Part shown: piece by piece, positions 43,180 through 52,534 of the stretch
How the letters are laid out: every line of letters begins with the position of its first letter
Position numbering within the stretch: the stretch's first letter is position 1
Origin: Pseudomonas sp. R5-89-07
GTDB lineage: Bacteria; Pseudomonadota; Gammaproteobacteria; Pseudomonadales; Pseudomonadaceae
Length of the DNA stretch: 64,000 nucleotides
Assembly (NCBI RefSeq): GCF_003851685.1
Contig: NZ_CP027727.1
Span: 4,402,001-4,466,000, forward strand
Direction of reading: 5' to 3'
Program-made: the position numbers and the translations under genes
Notes under the pieces: generated by a model
What the model was told of the DNA's origin: nothing
The model's input: only the letters and a program-made list of their open reading frames with translations
Databases searched by the model: none

Positions 43180-43920
43180 ATGCTTTTTCTGTTACGTATG
43201 TTGTTGATGGGCCTGCATTTTATAGTCGCTGGTGTAATGGGCGTACTGGTGGGGATCTGCCGGCCGTTCAATCCGGACAACAGCCGCCTGTGTGCCCGCC
43301 TGTATGCACTGCCGGCGATGTGGATCCTGCGCCTGAACGTGCAAACCGATGTCGACTCCCTGCGTAACAAGCCCGGGCCCTGCGTGGTGGTTGCCAACCA
43401 CCAGTCCAACTATGATCTGTTTGTGCTCGGCACCGTAGTGCCCTACCGCACTGTATGCGTCGCCAAGAAAAGCCTGAAATGGGTGCCGTTGTTCGGCCAG
43501 TTGTTCTGGCTGGCCGGCAATGTATTGATCGACCGCGGCAATGCGCACAAGGCGCGCCGTGCCATGCTCACCACCACCCGCACCTTGCAGCATGCAGACA
43601 CGTCCATCTGGGTATTTCCCGAAGGCACGCGCAACCTGGGCAAAGGTTTGTTGCCGTTCAAAAAGGGTGCGTTCCATATGGCGATTACAGCCGGTGTGCC
43701 GATCGTGCAGGTGTGTGTCAGTAACTACGTCGTCCATATGCGTCTTAATCGCTGGAACAGTGGGGATGTGCTCATACGCTCGTTGGCGCCGATTCCTACT
43801 GCGGGGATGACTGCGGACGACGTTCCGGCCTTGATGCAAGCCTGTCAGGCACAGATGGACGAATGCATTGCGCAGATGGATCGCGAGCTGAAAAACGCTT
43901 GGGCACCTGCGGCTGTGTGA
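43180..43920 (+). CDS. plsC: 1-acyl-sn-glycerol-3-phosphate acyltransferase
   Basis: A 246-residue PlsC-type acyltransferase making phosphatidic acid. The catalytic HX4D motif is NHQSNYD, block II lies around VLIDRGNAHKA, and block III is FPEGTRNLGKGLLPFKKGAF. An N-terminal membrane helix (LFLLRMLLMGLHFIVAGVMG) anchors it. ATG 43180 is preferred over the GTG two codons upstream, as GGTGGG fits it. Confidence 0.9.
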   Translation: MLFLLRMLLMGLHFIVAGVMGVLVGICRPFNPDNSRLCARLYALPAMWILRLNVQTDVDSLRNKPGPCVVVANHQSNYDLFVLGTVVPYRTVCVAKKSLKWVPLFGQLFWLAGNVLIDRGNAHKARRAMLTTTRTLQHADTSIWVFPEGTRNLGKGLLPFKKGAFHMAITAGVPIVQVCVSNYVVHMRLNRWNSGDVLIRSLAPIPTAGMTADDVPALMQACQAQMDECIAQMDRELKNAWAPAAV

Positions 43921-44056
43921 TTTGGGGGCTACGCGCCCCAGCGCAAGCAAGCATAGTCTCCATCAAAAGAAGCCCGCCACCACCTTCATCACAACGGAAC
44001 GCCATTCAGGCTAAGCTGCCCAACATCTGTCCTATTGATAAGAAGTGATCAGCACC

Positions 44057-45028
44057 ATGGGTAGAGTCGTTGCGGCCGCCGTCTACAGCGCCGGAAAGAA
44101 AGTCACTGATATCACCCTCGATGAAGGCGCGGCCTGGGCTGCCAAACCCGGCCACTTTGTGTGGATCGGCCTGGAAGAACCCAGCGCTCAAGAGCTGAAC
44201 AACCTGCAACGCCAGTTCAACCTGCACGAACTGGCGATCGAAGACGCCATGGAAAAGCACAGCCGCCCGAAGCTGGAAACCTTCGGCGACGCGCTGTTTA
44301 TCGTGACCTATTCACCGGTGCGCGAGAACGGCAAGCTGGAGTTTATCGAAACCCATATCTTCGCCGGCAATGGCTACATCATCACCGCACGTAACGGACA
44401 TTCGGCGTCCTACGGTTTTGTGCGCCAACGCTGTGAGGCGCGTCCGTTGTTGCTGGAGCATGGGGAAGATTTCGTACTCTATGCCCTGCTGGATTTCGTC
44501 ACCGAAAACTACCAGCCGGTCAGCGAGGCGATCCACGCCGAGATCGATGAGCTGGAGCGCAACGTGCTGTGCAGTTCACTGAGCGAGCGCGATATTCAGA
44601 ACCTTCACGGCCTGCGCCGCGACGTGCTGCGGCTCAAGCGCTATGTGGCGCCGATGGTGGAGATCAGCCAGGAATTGCAGAAGCTGAGCTTCCCGTTTAT
44701 CGACAAGAACATGCGCCCGTATTTCCGTGACGTGCAGATCCACGTCACGCGGCAGATGGAAGACCTGACGACCCTGCGCGATATCGCCAGCCAGACCATC
44801 GAGATTGGTGTGTTGCTGGAGGCCTCCCGTCAGAGCGTGGTACAGCGCAAGTTCGCCGCCTGGGCGGCGATCCTCGCGTTCCCCACGGCGGTCGCGGGAA
44901 TTTATGGGATGAATTTCCAGAACATGCCCGAGCTGCAATGGCACTACGGCTATTTTGCAGTGCTCGGGTTTATTGCGGTGGGCTGCACCAGCCTGTGGGC
45001 GAGCTTCAAGCGTTCGGGATGGCTTTAG
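44057..45028 (+). CDS. corA: Magnesium transporter CorA
   Basis: 323 residues. A large cytoplasmic N-terminal funnel (about 1-260) and two C-terminal membrane helices, with the selectivity motif YGMNFQNMPE between them. GMN marks a true Mg2+ CorA, in contrast to the GIN of zntB at 2 kb. ATG 44057 begins MGRVVAAAVYS, four codons after an alternative GTG. Its last 23 bases overlap the convergent amidotransferase gene. Confidence 0.9.
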   Translation: MGRVVAAAVYSAGKKVTDITLDEGAAWAAKPGHFVWIGLEEPSAQELNNLQRQFNLHELAIEDAMEKHSRPKLETFGDALFIVTYSPVRENGKLEFIETHIFAGNGYIITARNGHSASYGFVRQRCEARPLLLEHGEDFVLYALLDFVTENYQPVSEAIHAEIDELERNVLCSSLSERDIQNLHGLRRDVLRLKRYVAPMVEISQELQKLSFPFIDKNMRPYFRDVQIHVTRQMEDLTTLRDIASQTIEIGVLLEASRQSVVQRKFAAWAAILAFPTAVAGIYGMNFQNMPELQWHYGYFAVLGFIAVGCTSLWASFKRSGWL

Positions 45029-45737
45029 GCTTGTGCGCCACAAAGCGCATTATCCATTCCGCCACGGTCGCACCGTGGTGGTCGCGCTCAAGGCTGGCCA
45101 CGCCGTGGGTGTAAACCTTTTCGCCCAGGGTTGTCTGAAGAATCTCGAGCAATTCGCGGGAATAGTCATGGACAAATTCCGGGTGGCCCTGGAAGCACAA
45201 CACCTGGTCACCGATGTGGTACGCCGCAATCGGGCAAAACTCACTCGAGGCAATGACCGTGGCATTTTCCGGCAAACTGGTGACCTGGTCCTGATGGCTG
45301 ATCAATAGCGTCAGTTCCGGCACTTCCGGGCTCATCCAGGGTGCCTTGGCATCGAGCGTGTAATCGTGAATGCCCATGCCCCAGCCCTGGCTGGCGCGTT
45401 CGGTCTTGCCGCCAAGCAGCAACGCCAGCAACTGGTGGCCGAAGCAGATGCCCAATAACTTGTCGCCGCGCTCATAGCGTTGGAGCACGTAGGTCTTGAG
45501 GGTCTGGATCCAGGGATCGGTGCCGAACGAGTCAGCCTTGCTGCCGGTGATCAGGTACGCGTCGAATACTTCGTCATCCGGTGGGTATTCACCCTGCACC
45601 ACGTTGTAAACAACGAACTCGGCGGCAATCGGCTGCTGGGCGAACAGGCGCTTGAACATCTGCCCGTAACCTTGGTACTGATCGATCAGGCCTGGACGCA
45701 GAATATCGGTTTCCAGGATGCAGACGCGTAGCGACAT
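45006..45737 (-). CDS. Class I glutamine amidotransferase (GMP synthase-like)
   Basis: A 243-residue stand-alone GATase. The nucleophile is Cys in LGICFGHQLLA and the His-Glu pair is in FQGHPEF. Such proteins release ammonia from glutamine or hydrolyse gamma-glutamyl bonds; the acceptor partner is not encoded nearby. The 3' end overlaps corA on the opposite strand by 23 bases. Confidence 0.87.
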   Translation of the reverse strand: MSLRVCILETDILRPGLIDQYQGYGQMFKRLFAQQPIAAEFVVYNVVQGEYPPDDEVFDAYLITGSKADSFGTDPWIQTLKTYVLQRYERGDKLLGICFGHQLLALLLGGKTERASQGWGMGIHDYTLDAKAPWMSPEVPELTLLISHQDQVTSLPENATVIASSEFCPIAAYHIGDQVLCFQGHPEFVHDYSRELLEILQTTLGEKVYTHGVASLERDHHGATVAEWIMRFVAHKPKAIPNA

Positions 45738-45827
45738 AAAAAATACCTGACACGGCGATGGGAATATTGAACACCCCAGAGCGTGCCTTGAAACACCTGT
45801 TCAAAGCAAGCCCCTCCCCTATTCTGA

Positions 45828-47975
45828 TCAGCCGAACGTTTCACCCTGTGCGGCTTTCTCCAGCAACAGCGTCGGCGGTGCAAACCGCTCGCCATAGGCG
45901 TCGGCCAGATAGCGTGACCGGGCGATGAAGTCGTTCAGGCCGTACTGGTTGATAAACTGCAAAGCGCCGCCGCTCCAGGCGGCAAAGCCAATGCCGAAGA
46001 TCGAACCGATATTGGCGTCGGCTGTGGACATCAACACGCCCTCCTCTAAGCAACGCACGGTTTCGATAGCCTGGATAAACAGCAAGCGGTCGCGCACGTC
46101 CTGGGGCGAAATCTGTTGGCCCGGCTGTTCGAACCGCGCCTTGAGTTCTGGCCACAGATGTTTCTGGCCACCTGTTGGATAGTCGTAAAAACCACCCCCT
46201 GCGGCTTTGCCCGTGCGTTTGTATTCGTTGACCAACAGATCGATCACCACCGTTGCCGGATGAGTCGGCGCTACCTTGCCTTCGGCTTGCAGGTCCTTGG
46301 TGGTTTGCTGGCGGATATGACTCATCAGGCTCAGGGATACTTCATCCGACACTGCCAGTGGCCCTACCGGCATACCGGCCTTGCGCGCTTCGGTCTCGAC
46401 CATCGGAGCCGCCACGCCTTCGCCGAGCATGGCGATGCCTTCGTTGGTGAAGGTACCGAACACTCGCGAGGTGAAAAAGCCGCGGCTGTCGTTGACCACA
46501 ATCGGGGTTTTCTTGATTTGCAGTACGAAGTCGAAACCCCGAGCCAGGGTTTCGTCGCGGGTATGAGCGCCCTTGATGATTTCCACCAGGGGCATCTTGT
46601 CCACCGGGCTGAAGAAATGCAGGCCGATGAATGTGCCTGGGTCGGGCACTGCGGCTGCCAAACCGCTGATGGGTAAGGTCGAGGTGTTGGAAGCAATCAC
46701 CGCGTGAGCCCCGACCACGCGTTGCGCAGCGGCCGAAACGCGGGCCTTGAGTTCGCGGTCTTCAAATACCGCTTCGATCACCAAGTCACAGCCGGCCAGG
46801 TCGGCGTCATCCTGTGTGGGAAGAATGCGCGCCAATGTGGTTTCGCGCTGCTCGGCAGTCAATTGGCCACGGCCGACTTTCTTATCCAGCAACGCGGCCG
46901 AATGCGCCTTGCCTTTCTCGGCAGCTGCCAGGTTGATGTCCTTGAGCACCACATCGATACCCGCACAGGCACTGACATAGGCGATGCCCGCGCCCATCAT
47001 GCCGGCGCCGAGTATGCCGACCTTGCGCGTCACATACGGTGCGAAGCCCTGTGGGCGCGAACGGCCGGCATTGATTTCATTGAGCTGAAACCAGAACGTG
47101 CCGATCATGTTTTTTGCCACCTGCCCGGTGACCAGTTCGGTGAAATAGCGGGTTTCGATCAGGTGCGCGGTATCGAAATCCACTTGGGCGCCTTCCACGG
47201 CAGCGCAAAGGATTTTCTCCGGCGCCGGGAAACAGCCCTGGGTCTTGCTGCGCAGGATCGACGGCGCAATGGCGAGCATCTGCGCAACTTTGGGGTTCGA
47301 CGGCGTGCCGCCGGGTATCTGGTAGCCCTTGGTGTCCCACGGCTGCGTGGCCTGCGGATGGTCGAGAATCCAGGCGCGCGACTTGGCCAGCAGCTCATCG
47401 CGATCTGCCGCCACTTCATCGATCAAGCCCGCCTGCAGTGCCTGCGCCGGCCGTAGTTTGTTGCCTTCGAGCAGGTACGGCAGGGCTTTTTCCAGGCCCA
47501 GCAGGCGCACCATGCGCACCACACCGCCACCGCCCGGCAACAGGCCCAGGGTGACTTCCGGCAAACCGAGTTGCACGGACTTATCGTCCAGCGCGACCCG
47601 GTGATGACAGGCCAGGCAAATCTCCCAGCCTCCGCCCAGGGCCGCACCATTGATCGCGGCCACCACCGGCTTGCCAAGGGATTCCAAACGGCGCAGCTGG
47701 GCTTTGAGCACGCCTACACCGTCGTAGAAATCCTTGGCGTGGGCTTTGTCGACCTGGATCAACTCATTGAGGTCACCTCCGGCAAAAAACGTCTTCTTTG
47801 CCGACGTGATGATCACCCCGGCCAAGCTGTGCTTTTCCGCCTCCAGACGCGCGATTGTGGCCGCCATGGCCTCACGGTACGCGGCGTTCATGGTGTTGGC
47901 GCTCTGGCCGGGCATGTCCAGGGTCAGCACCACGATCTGGTCCTGGCCTTTTTCGTAACGAATGGCGTCAGTCAT
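45828..47975 (-). CDS. Bifunctional enoyl-CoA hydratase / 3-hydroxyacyl-CoA dehydrogenase
   Basis: A 715-residue FadB/FadJ-type multienzyme. Residues 1-190 are a crotonase domain (AAINGAALGGGWEICLACH; Glu in LPEVTLGLLPGGGG). The dehydrogenase domain begins around 310 with the NAD motif KVGILGAGMMGAGIAYV and has GLHFFSPVDKMPLVEII and a C-terminal helical part. It carries out steps two and three of beta-oxidation. AAGGAAA precedes ATG 47975. The thiolase gene is 17 bases upstream in the same operon. It is not the classic fadB of the fadBA5 operon, whose start differs. Confidence 0.92.
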   Translation of the reverse strand: MTDAIRYEKGQDQIVVLTLDMPGQSANTMNAAYREAMAATIARLEAEKHSLAGVIITSAKKTFFAGGDLNELIQVDKAHAKDFYDGVGVLKAQLRRLESLGKPVVAAINGAALGGGWEICLACHHRVALDDKSVQLGLPEVTLGLLPGGGGVVRMVRLLGLEKALPYLLEGNKLRPAQALQAGLIDEVAADRDELLAKSRAWILDHPQATQPWDTKGYQIPGGTPSNPKVAQMLAIAPSILRSKTQGCFPAPEKILCAAVEGAQVDFDTAHLIETRYFTELVTGQVAKNMIGTFWFQLNEINAGRSRPQGFAPYVTRKVGILGAGMMGAGIAYVSACAGIDVVLKDINLAAAEKGKAHSAALLDKKVGRGQLTAEQRETTLARILPTQDDADLAGCDLVIEAVFEDRELKARVSAAAQRVVGAHAVIASNTSTLPISGLAAAVPDPGTFIGLHFFSPVDKMPLVEIIKGAHTRDETLARGFDFVLQIKKTPIVVNDSRGFFTSRVFGTFTNEGIAMLGEGVAAPMVETEARKAGMPVGPLAVSDEVSLSLMSHIRQQTTKDLQAEGKVAPTHPATVVIDLLVNEYKRTGKAAGGGFYDYPTGGQKHLWPELKARFEQPGQQISPQDVRDRLLFIQAIETVRCLEEGVLMSTADANIGSIFGIGFAAWSGGALQFINQYGLNDFIARSRYLADAYGERFAPPTLLLEKAAQGETFG

Positions 47976-47992
47976 GACAGTTTCCTTGAGGC

Positions 47993-49198
47993 TCAGAGAC
48001 GTTCGATGATGGTGGCGATGCCCATGCCACCGCCCACACACAGGGTGGCCAGGCCGTAGCGCTGCTGACGCACTTCCAGCTCATCGAGCAAGGTGCCGAG
48101 GATTGCGCAGCCGGTGGCGCCCAGCGGGTGGCCCATGGCGATCGAGCCGCCATTGACATTGACTCGGGCAGCGTCGATGCCCATGTCCTTGATGAATTTG
48201 AGGACCACCGAAGCGAAGGCTTCATTGACCTCGAACAGGTCGATGTCCTCGACGCGCAGGCCGGCCTTGGCCAAGGCCTTGCGGGTGGCGGGTGCAGGGC
48301 CGGTGAGCATGATGGTGGGATCGGTGCTGGTCACGGCCGTGGCGACGATGCGTGCTCGCGGTTGCAGGCCAAGTTCGCGCCCTTTGGCCTCGGAGCCAAT
48401 CAGCATCAGGGCTGCGCCGTCGACAATGCCGGAACTGTTGCCCGGTGTGTGCACATGCTGGATGCGTTCCACCTGGCTGTAGACCCGCAACGCGGTGGCA
48501 TCGAAACCCATCTGCCCGATCATTTCGAAACTCGGCTTGAGCTTGCCAAGGCCTTCGAGGGCGGACTCGCCACGGATAAATTCGTCATGGTCCAGCAGCA
48601 CAATGCCGTTCTGGTCCTGCACCGCGATCAACGACTTGTTGAAGGAACCGTCTGCGCGTGCCCTGGCAGCTTTCTGCTGGGACTGTAGGGCAAAGGTATC
48701 CACGTCCTGGCGCGTGAAGCCTTCCAGGGTAGCGATCAGGTCAGCACCAATGCCCTGAGGCGTGAAGTGGCTGTGCAGGTTGGTTTGCGGGTCGAGTACC
48801 CAGGCCCCACCGTCGCTGCCCATTGGCACACGGGACATGGATTCAACGCCGCCGACGACGACCAGGTCTTCGAAGCCGGAGCGCACTTTCATCGCCCCGA
48901 GGTTGACGGCCTCGAGGCCCGAGGCGCAGAAGCGGTTGATTTGCACGCCGGCAACACTGGTATCCCAGTCTGCTACCAGCGCGGCGGTCTTGGCGATATC
49001 GGCGCCCTGGTCGCCCACCGGGGTGACGCAACCGAGGACGATGTCATCCACCTGGCGGGTGTCGAGGTCGTTGCGTTGCGCCAGCGCCGTGAGTAAACCG
49101 GCGACCAGGTTCACCGGCTTGACGCTGTACAGGGCGCCGTCGGCCTTGCCCTTGCCTCGGGGCGTGCGTATCGCATCAAAGATCAACGCTTGAGTCAT
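47993..49198 (-). CDS. Acetyl-CoA C-acyltransferase (thiolase)
   Basis: A 401-residue thiolase. The acyl-accepting Cys is C91 in [13 protein letters not shown]. The C-terminal [14 protein letters not shown] and CVGGGMG hold the catalytic His and second Cys. It cleaves 3-ketoacyl-CoA in the last step of beta-oxidation and is paired with the bifunctional enzyme gene downstream. GAGGAC precedes ATG 49198. An ATTGA-N7-TCAAT inverted repeat in the leader (about 49248-49264) may be a control site. Confidence 0.93.
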   Translation of the reverse strand: MTQALIFDAIRTPRGKGKADGALYSVKPVNLVAGLLTALAQRNDLDTRQVDDIVLGCVTPVGDQGADIAKTAALVADWDTSVAGVQINRFCASGLEAVNLGAMKVRSGFEDLVVVGGVESMSRVPMGSDGGAWVLDPQTNLHSHFTPQGIGADLIATLEGFTRQDVDTFALQSQQKAARARADGSFNKSLIAVQDQNGIVLLDHDEFIRGESALEGLGKLKPSFEMIGQMGFDATALRVYSQVERIQHVHTPGNSSGIVDGAALMLIGSEAKGRELGLQPRARIVATAVTSTDPTIMLTGPAPATRKALAKAGLRVEDIDLFEVNEAFASVVLKFIKDMGIDAARVNVNGGSIAMGHPLGATGCAILGTLLDELEVRQQRYGLATLCVGGGMGIATIIERL

Positions 49199-49388
49199 GA
49201 TGTCCTCGGACCACAATGAGTGTATGCCCCTACCTTAGGCCCGATTGACACGGTTTCAATGACGGATGCGCTCATTGCTTTTGACCCCCTCGCTCAGACG
49301 AACGGTAGGTAGCTATGGGAAACCCTGGGTTAATCGTTTTAGCTGTCTAGCCTTGGGGTTGGCGCCAAGATGGCACTACGCCTCATGC

Positions 49389-49406
49389 CCTTTTAAGCTT
49401 AAAAGG
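49389..49406. promoter_or_regulatory. Perfect 18-base A/T-rich palindrome
   Basis: CCTTTTAAGCTTAAAAGG is fully self-complementary. It lies in a 390-base stretch (49199-49586) without supported genes, 180 bases before a small membrane-protein frame. It could be an operator or a short hairpin. Confidence 0.4.
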
Positions 49407-49586
49407 TACTTAGCTGATATGAAATGGATCTATGCGGCGAAGAACGAGGGCTCTAAGGTTGAATCAGTAAGAAGTTGCTGCCGGGTTTTGCTGGAGCAGC
49501 TGTAGGAAAAGTGTCACGTCAGATCGCGATACTGGATTAACCGGTGCGCATTGACGCTCAGGAATAACAACAAAAGGCAGTCAGCC

Positions 49587-49682
49587 ATGTTCAAACATTC
49601 GAAAGTACGTCAGGCGGGACTTATTCTGTTCGCCACCACACTGATTCTGATCTTGCCCAATTTAACCAAGGTTATTGGGTGA
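49587..49682 (+). CDS. Small single-span membrane protein (31 residues)
   Basis: ATG 49587 with AAAAGG about 9 bases upstream opens a 31-codon frame. The N-terminal end is basic (MFKHSKVRQ) and a hydrophobic helix follows (GLILFATTLILILP). This charge-then-helix shape is typical of real membrane microproteins and unusual for a random frame. No family is known to me. Confidence 0.55.
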   Translation: MFKHSKVRQAGLILFATTLILILPNLTKVIG

Positions 49683-49841
49683 CGACGCGATTCACCTCTC
49701 CTGTGCACACACCGCATCGGGACTGCAGTTTTTGGCAGCACCTGCCGGGGCATTGCGTATAGCGGTCCTGCTGCAGGGGCTGCCTTTTTGCCTGCAAATC
49801 TGCGCTATGGTAACGCCCCGTCAACTGGAAACGGCCTGCCC

Positions 49842-50651
49842 TTGAAACCGATCCTCGCCTTGTTTGCCCTGCTGCTTGCCCTCCCCGCCTCGGCGGCGCA
49901 ATTGACCATCGAACTGGACCACGCCAGCAAGACCTGGGAGACCGCAGACCTGCTCAAACACCCGGACGCGCAGACGGTGCACATCGTCGATGACGTTTCC
50001 TACAAGCGCAACATGACCTATCGCGCGGTGCCCTTGGCGGTTCTCCTACCTGGCCTGAAACCTGCGAGCCATCTGCAAGCGGTCGCCCTTGATGGTTTCG
50101 CCGCCGAACTCAGTGCTGCGCCGTTACTGGAAAAAAACGGCGCTCGCGCCTGGCTGGCGGTGGAAGATCCGGCCCATCCATGGCCGCCGCTGGGAGATGG
50201 CAAACCCAGTGCAGGGCCGTTCTATCTGGTATGGACCGACCCACAAGTCGGGCATATCAGCCCGGAACAATGGCCCTTCCAGATTTCCGGTATCAAGCAG
50301 CAGCAGACGGTGGCCGAGCGTTTTCCCGCGCTGCTGCCCGACCCGCAGTTGGCGGCAAACGATCCGGTCAACCAGGGCTTTGCGTTGTTCCAGAAAAATT
50401 GCCTGGCCTGCCATCGCCTCAATGGTGCAGGCGATGCGCAGTTCGGGCCGGACCTGAATATCCCCTACAACCCCACCGAATATTTTGGCGGTGACTTCCT
50501 CAAGCGCTATATCCGTGACCCGCAAAGCCTGAGGCATTGGCCGCAGGCGAAGATGCCGGCGTTCGCGGCCAGTTTGCTGCCGGACAATGAGCTGGAGCTG
50601 CTGGTGGGGTATTTGAAGCACATGGCGGGGCGCAAGCAACCACAACCGTGA
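49842..50651 (+). CDS. Periplasmic c-type cytochrome with an extra N-terminal domain
   Basis: About 269 residues. A signal peptide (ILALFALLLALPASAAQ) is followed by about 140 residues that recall the substrate-side fold of sulfite-oxidase-like proteins (ELDHASKTWETADLL, YRAVPLAVLLPG) but without a clear cofactor Cys. A C-terminal cytochrome c carries CLACHRLNGAGD, with a possible Met ligand in KMPAFAASLL. The start is uncertain: TTG 49842 places the signal peptide at the N-terminus, and an in-frame TTG at 49788 is longer. The function is unknown. Confidence 0.72.
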   Translation: MKPILALFALLLALPASAAQLTIELDHASKTWETADLLKHPDAQTVHIVDDVSYKRNMTYRAVPLAVLLPGLKPASHLQAVALDGFAAELSAAPLLEKNGARAWLAVEDPAHPWPPLGDGKPSAGPFYLVWTDPQVGHISPEQWPFQISGIKQQQTVAERFPALLPDPQLAANDPVNQGFALFQKNCLACHRLNGAGDAQFGPDLNIPYNPTEYFGGDFLKRYIRDPQSLRHWPQAKMPAFAASLLPDNELELLVGYLKHMAGRKQPQP

Positions 50652-50668
50652 ACGTGGCGCAGTTCAAA

Positions 50669-50762
50669 AATGTGGGAGGGGGCTTGCCCCCGATAGCGTT
50701 GTGTCAGCTACAAATTACTGGCTGACCCACTGCTATCGGGGGCAAGCTCCCTCCCACATTTG
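50669..50762. repeat. REPIN between the cytochrome and transglutaminase genes
   Basis: A paired inverted REP with one arm change (GCTCCCTCCCACA in the right arm) lies between convergent genes. Confidence 0.86.
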
Positions 50763-50780
50763 AATGCGCTCAGTTTCGGA

Positions 50781-51584
50781 TTATTGCTGCTGCACGGAAA
50801 TCACTGGCGTCGGCGCCACGAACACCTTGGCATGCATCTGCTCATGCCCGCCCCCTCGGCGCATGCCGCGCACCGGGCAGGCATCCAGGTAGTCCAGGCC
50901 CACCGCGAGTTTCAAGTGCCGCTCTGGTCGGGCCAGTTGGTTGGTCACATCAAAACTGTACCAGGCGTCATCCAGCCAGGCTTCGGCCCAGGCATGGCTG
51001 GCCAGGTGCGTGCTGTCTTCGGTGTACAAATACCCTGATACGTATCGCGCCGGTATCCCCAGGCTGCGCGCGCAGGCCAGGAACGCATGGGTATGGTCCT
51101 GACATACGCCCGCGCGGCCAGCGAAGGCTTCGGCAGCGCAGGTGTCGACCTGCGTGGCGCCCGGCGTGTAGATCATCGACTCGTTCAGCGCATGCATCAG
51201 GTCGATCAACGCCGTGCGGTCGCGACGCTGATGACAGTGTTGCTGGGCAAAACCGCGCAGGGCTTCGTCGGGCTCGGTCAGGCGCGTGCAGCGCAGGAAC
51301 GGAAAGGCCGACTGGCTCTCATGCTCAGCCTCACGCAACTCGTCGATATCCACCTGGCCACGGGCGCCGATGATGATGGCGTCGTGCGGTTCGTCCAGGG
51401 TCAGCACGTGCAGGATGTTGCCGAAGGGGTCCACTTGCGCACGCACCGGGCGCGGCAGATCGAGCTGCCAGCTCAGCACATGCTGGCGCTCGCTGTCATG
51501 GGGCGTCAGGCGCAGGTATTGGATGCTGGCGCGCACTGGGTCTTCGTAGCGGTAGGTGGTTTCGTGGCTGATGGAGAGTCTCAT
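50781..51584 (-). CDS. Transglutaminase-like cysteine hydrolase
   Basis: A 267-residue transglutaminase-superfamily enzyme. The N-terminal beta-rich part (LSISHETTYRYEDPVRAS) is typical. The triad is intact: Cys in GVCQDHTHAF, His in SHAWAEAWL and Asp in FDVTN. It likely cleaves or transfers peptide amides. Its start overlaps the alpha-E gene stop by 4 bases; it is the third gene of a peptide-ligase operon. Confidence 0.9.
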   Translation of the reverse strand: MRLSISHETTYRYEDPVRASIQYLRLTPHDSERQHVLSWQLDLPRPVRAQVDPFGNILHVLTLDEPHDAIIIGARGQVDIDELREAEHESQSAFPFLRCTRLTEPDEALRGFAQQHCHQRRDRTALIDLMHALNESMIYTPGATQVDTCAAEAFAGRAGVCQDHTHAFLACARSLGIPARYVSGYLYTEDSTHLASHAWAEAWLDDAWYSFDVTNQLARPERHLKLAVGLDYLDACPVRGMRRGGGHEQMHAKVFVAPTPVISVQQQ

Positions 51585-52531
51585 GCCGCCTCCAGGTAGG
51601 AACTGTAGATGGCGTCGCCCAACTGGCGGACCAAGGGGATAAAGTCGGTCAGCCAGGCGTGCAGGCCTTCCTCGAGGATTTCATCGATGGCGGTGAAGCG
51701 CAGGCGCGCGTCCATCTCGGCGGCCAGGCGCTGGGCCGGGCGACCGTTGAGGCCGGGCAGGCTGGCGAGGATCTGGTCGATCTCTTCGCTGCAAGCCCGT
51801 AGCGAGCGCGGGACATCCGCGCGCAATAGCAACAGTTCGGCGACTTGCCGGGCGCCCGGAGCGTCGCGATAAATCTCGGTGTAGGCCTCGAACGACGACA
51901 ACGCCCGCAGCAACGCACTCCATTGGTAGTAGGCGTGGGCGGTGCCATCACTGACCGTGGCTGCCTGGTGGCCGGCCATTTCGTAACGCGCATCCAGCAG
52001 GCGCAGCGTGTTGTCGGCGCGTTCGATAAAGGTGCCCAGGCGGATAAAGCGAAAGGCGTCGTTGCGCATGATGGTGCCGTAGGTGGCGCCGCGAAACAGG
52101 TGCGAGCGCTCCTTGACCCATTCGCAAAACCGGCTCATGCCGTAGCGGCTCAAGCCCTGTTGGGCGATATCGCGAATATCCAGCCAGGTGGCGTTGATGT
52201 TTTCCCACATGTCGGCGGTAATTCGCCCACGTACCGCATGGGCGCTGGCCCGCGCAGAGCCCAGGCAACTGTAGATGCTGGCCGGGTTGGCTGCGTCCAG
52301 GGCAAAAAAGTGCAGCAGACGTTCGGCATGCAACTCACCGTGACGCTCGTGGTAGTCCTCCAGGGTGCCGGTGATCAACAGCGGCATGGCCAATTCGTGC
52401 AGGCCATCGCCGCGCCCGTCCTGGGGCATCAGCGACAGCGAGTAGCTCACATCGAGCATGCGCGCGAGGTTTTCCGCGCGCTCCAGGTAGCGCGACATCC
52501 AGTACAAATCCGAGGCAGTTCTACTCAACAT
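51581..52531 (-). CDS. Alpha-E domain protein
   Basis: A 316-residue, almost wholly helical protein that begins MLSRTASDLYWMSRYLERAENLARML, the alpha-E family opening. It is conserved with circularly permuted ATP-grasp and transglutaminase genes. The many Glu and Arg residues in its helices suggest a partner-binding or active role, but the reaction is unknown. It follows the ATP-grasp gene by three bases. Confidence 0.9.
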   Translation of the reverse strand: MLSRTASDLYWMSRYLERAENLARMLDVSYSLSLMPQDGRGDGLHELAMPLLITGTLEDYHERHGELHAERLLHFFALDAANPASIYSCLGSARASAHAVRGRITADMWENINATWLDIRDIAQQGLSRYGMSRFCEWVKERSHLFRGATYGTIMRNDAFRFIRLGTFIERADNTLRLLDARYEMAGHQAATVSDGTAHAYYQWSALLRALSSFEAYTEIYRDAPGARQVAELLLLRADVPRSLRACSEEIDQILASLPGLNGRPAQRLAAEMDARLRFTAIDEILEEGLHAWLTDFIPLVRQLGDAIYSSYLEAA

Positions 52532-52534
52532 AAG

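Noticed and set aside
49266..49505. 79-codon frame and an inner 28-codon frame (ATG 49419)
   Set aside because: No ribosome site at proper distance and mixed composition; the palindrome at 49389 lies inside it. The 31-residue frame at 49587 is better supported.
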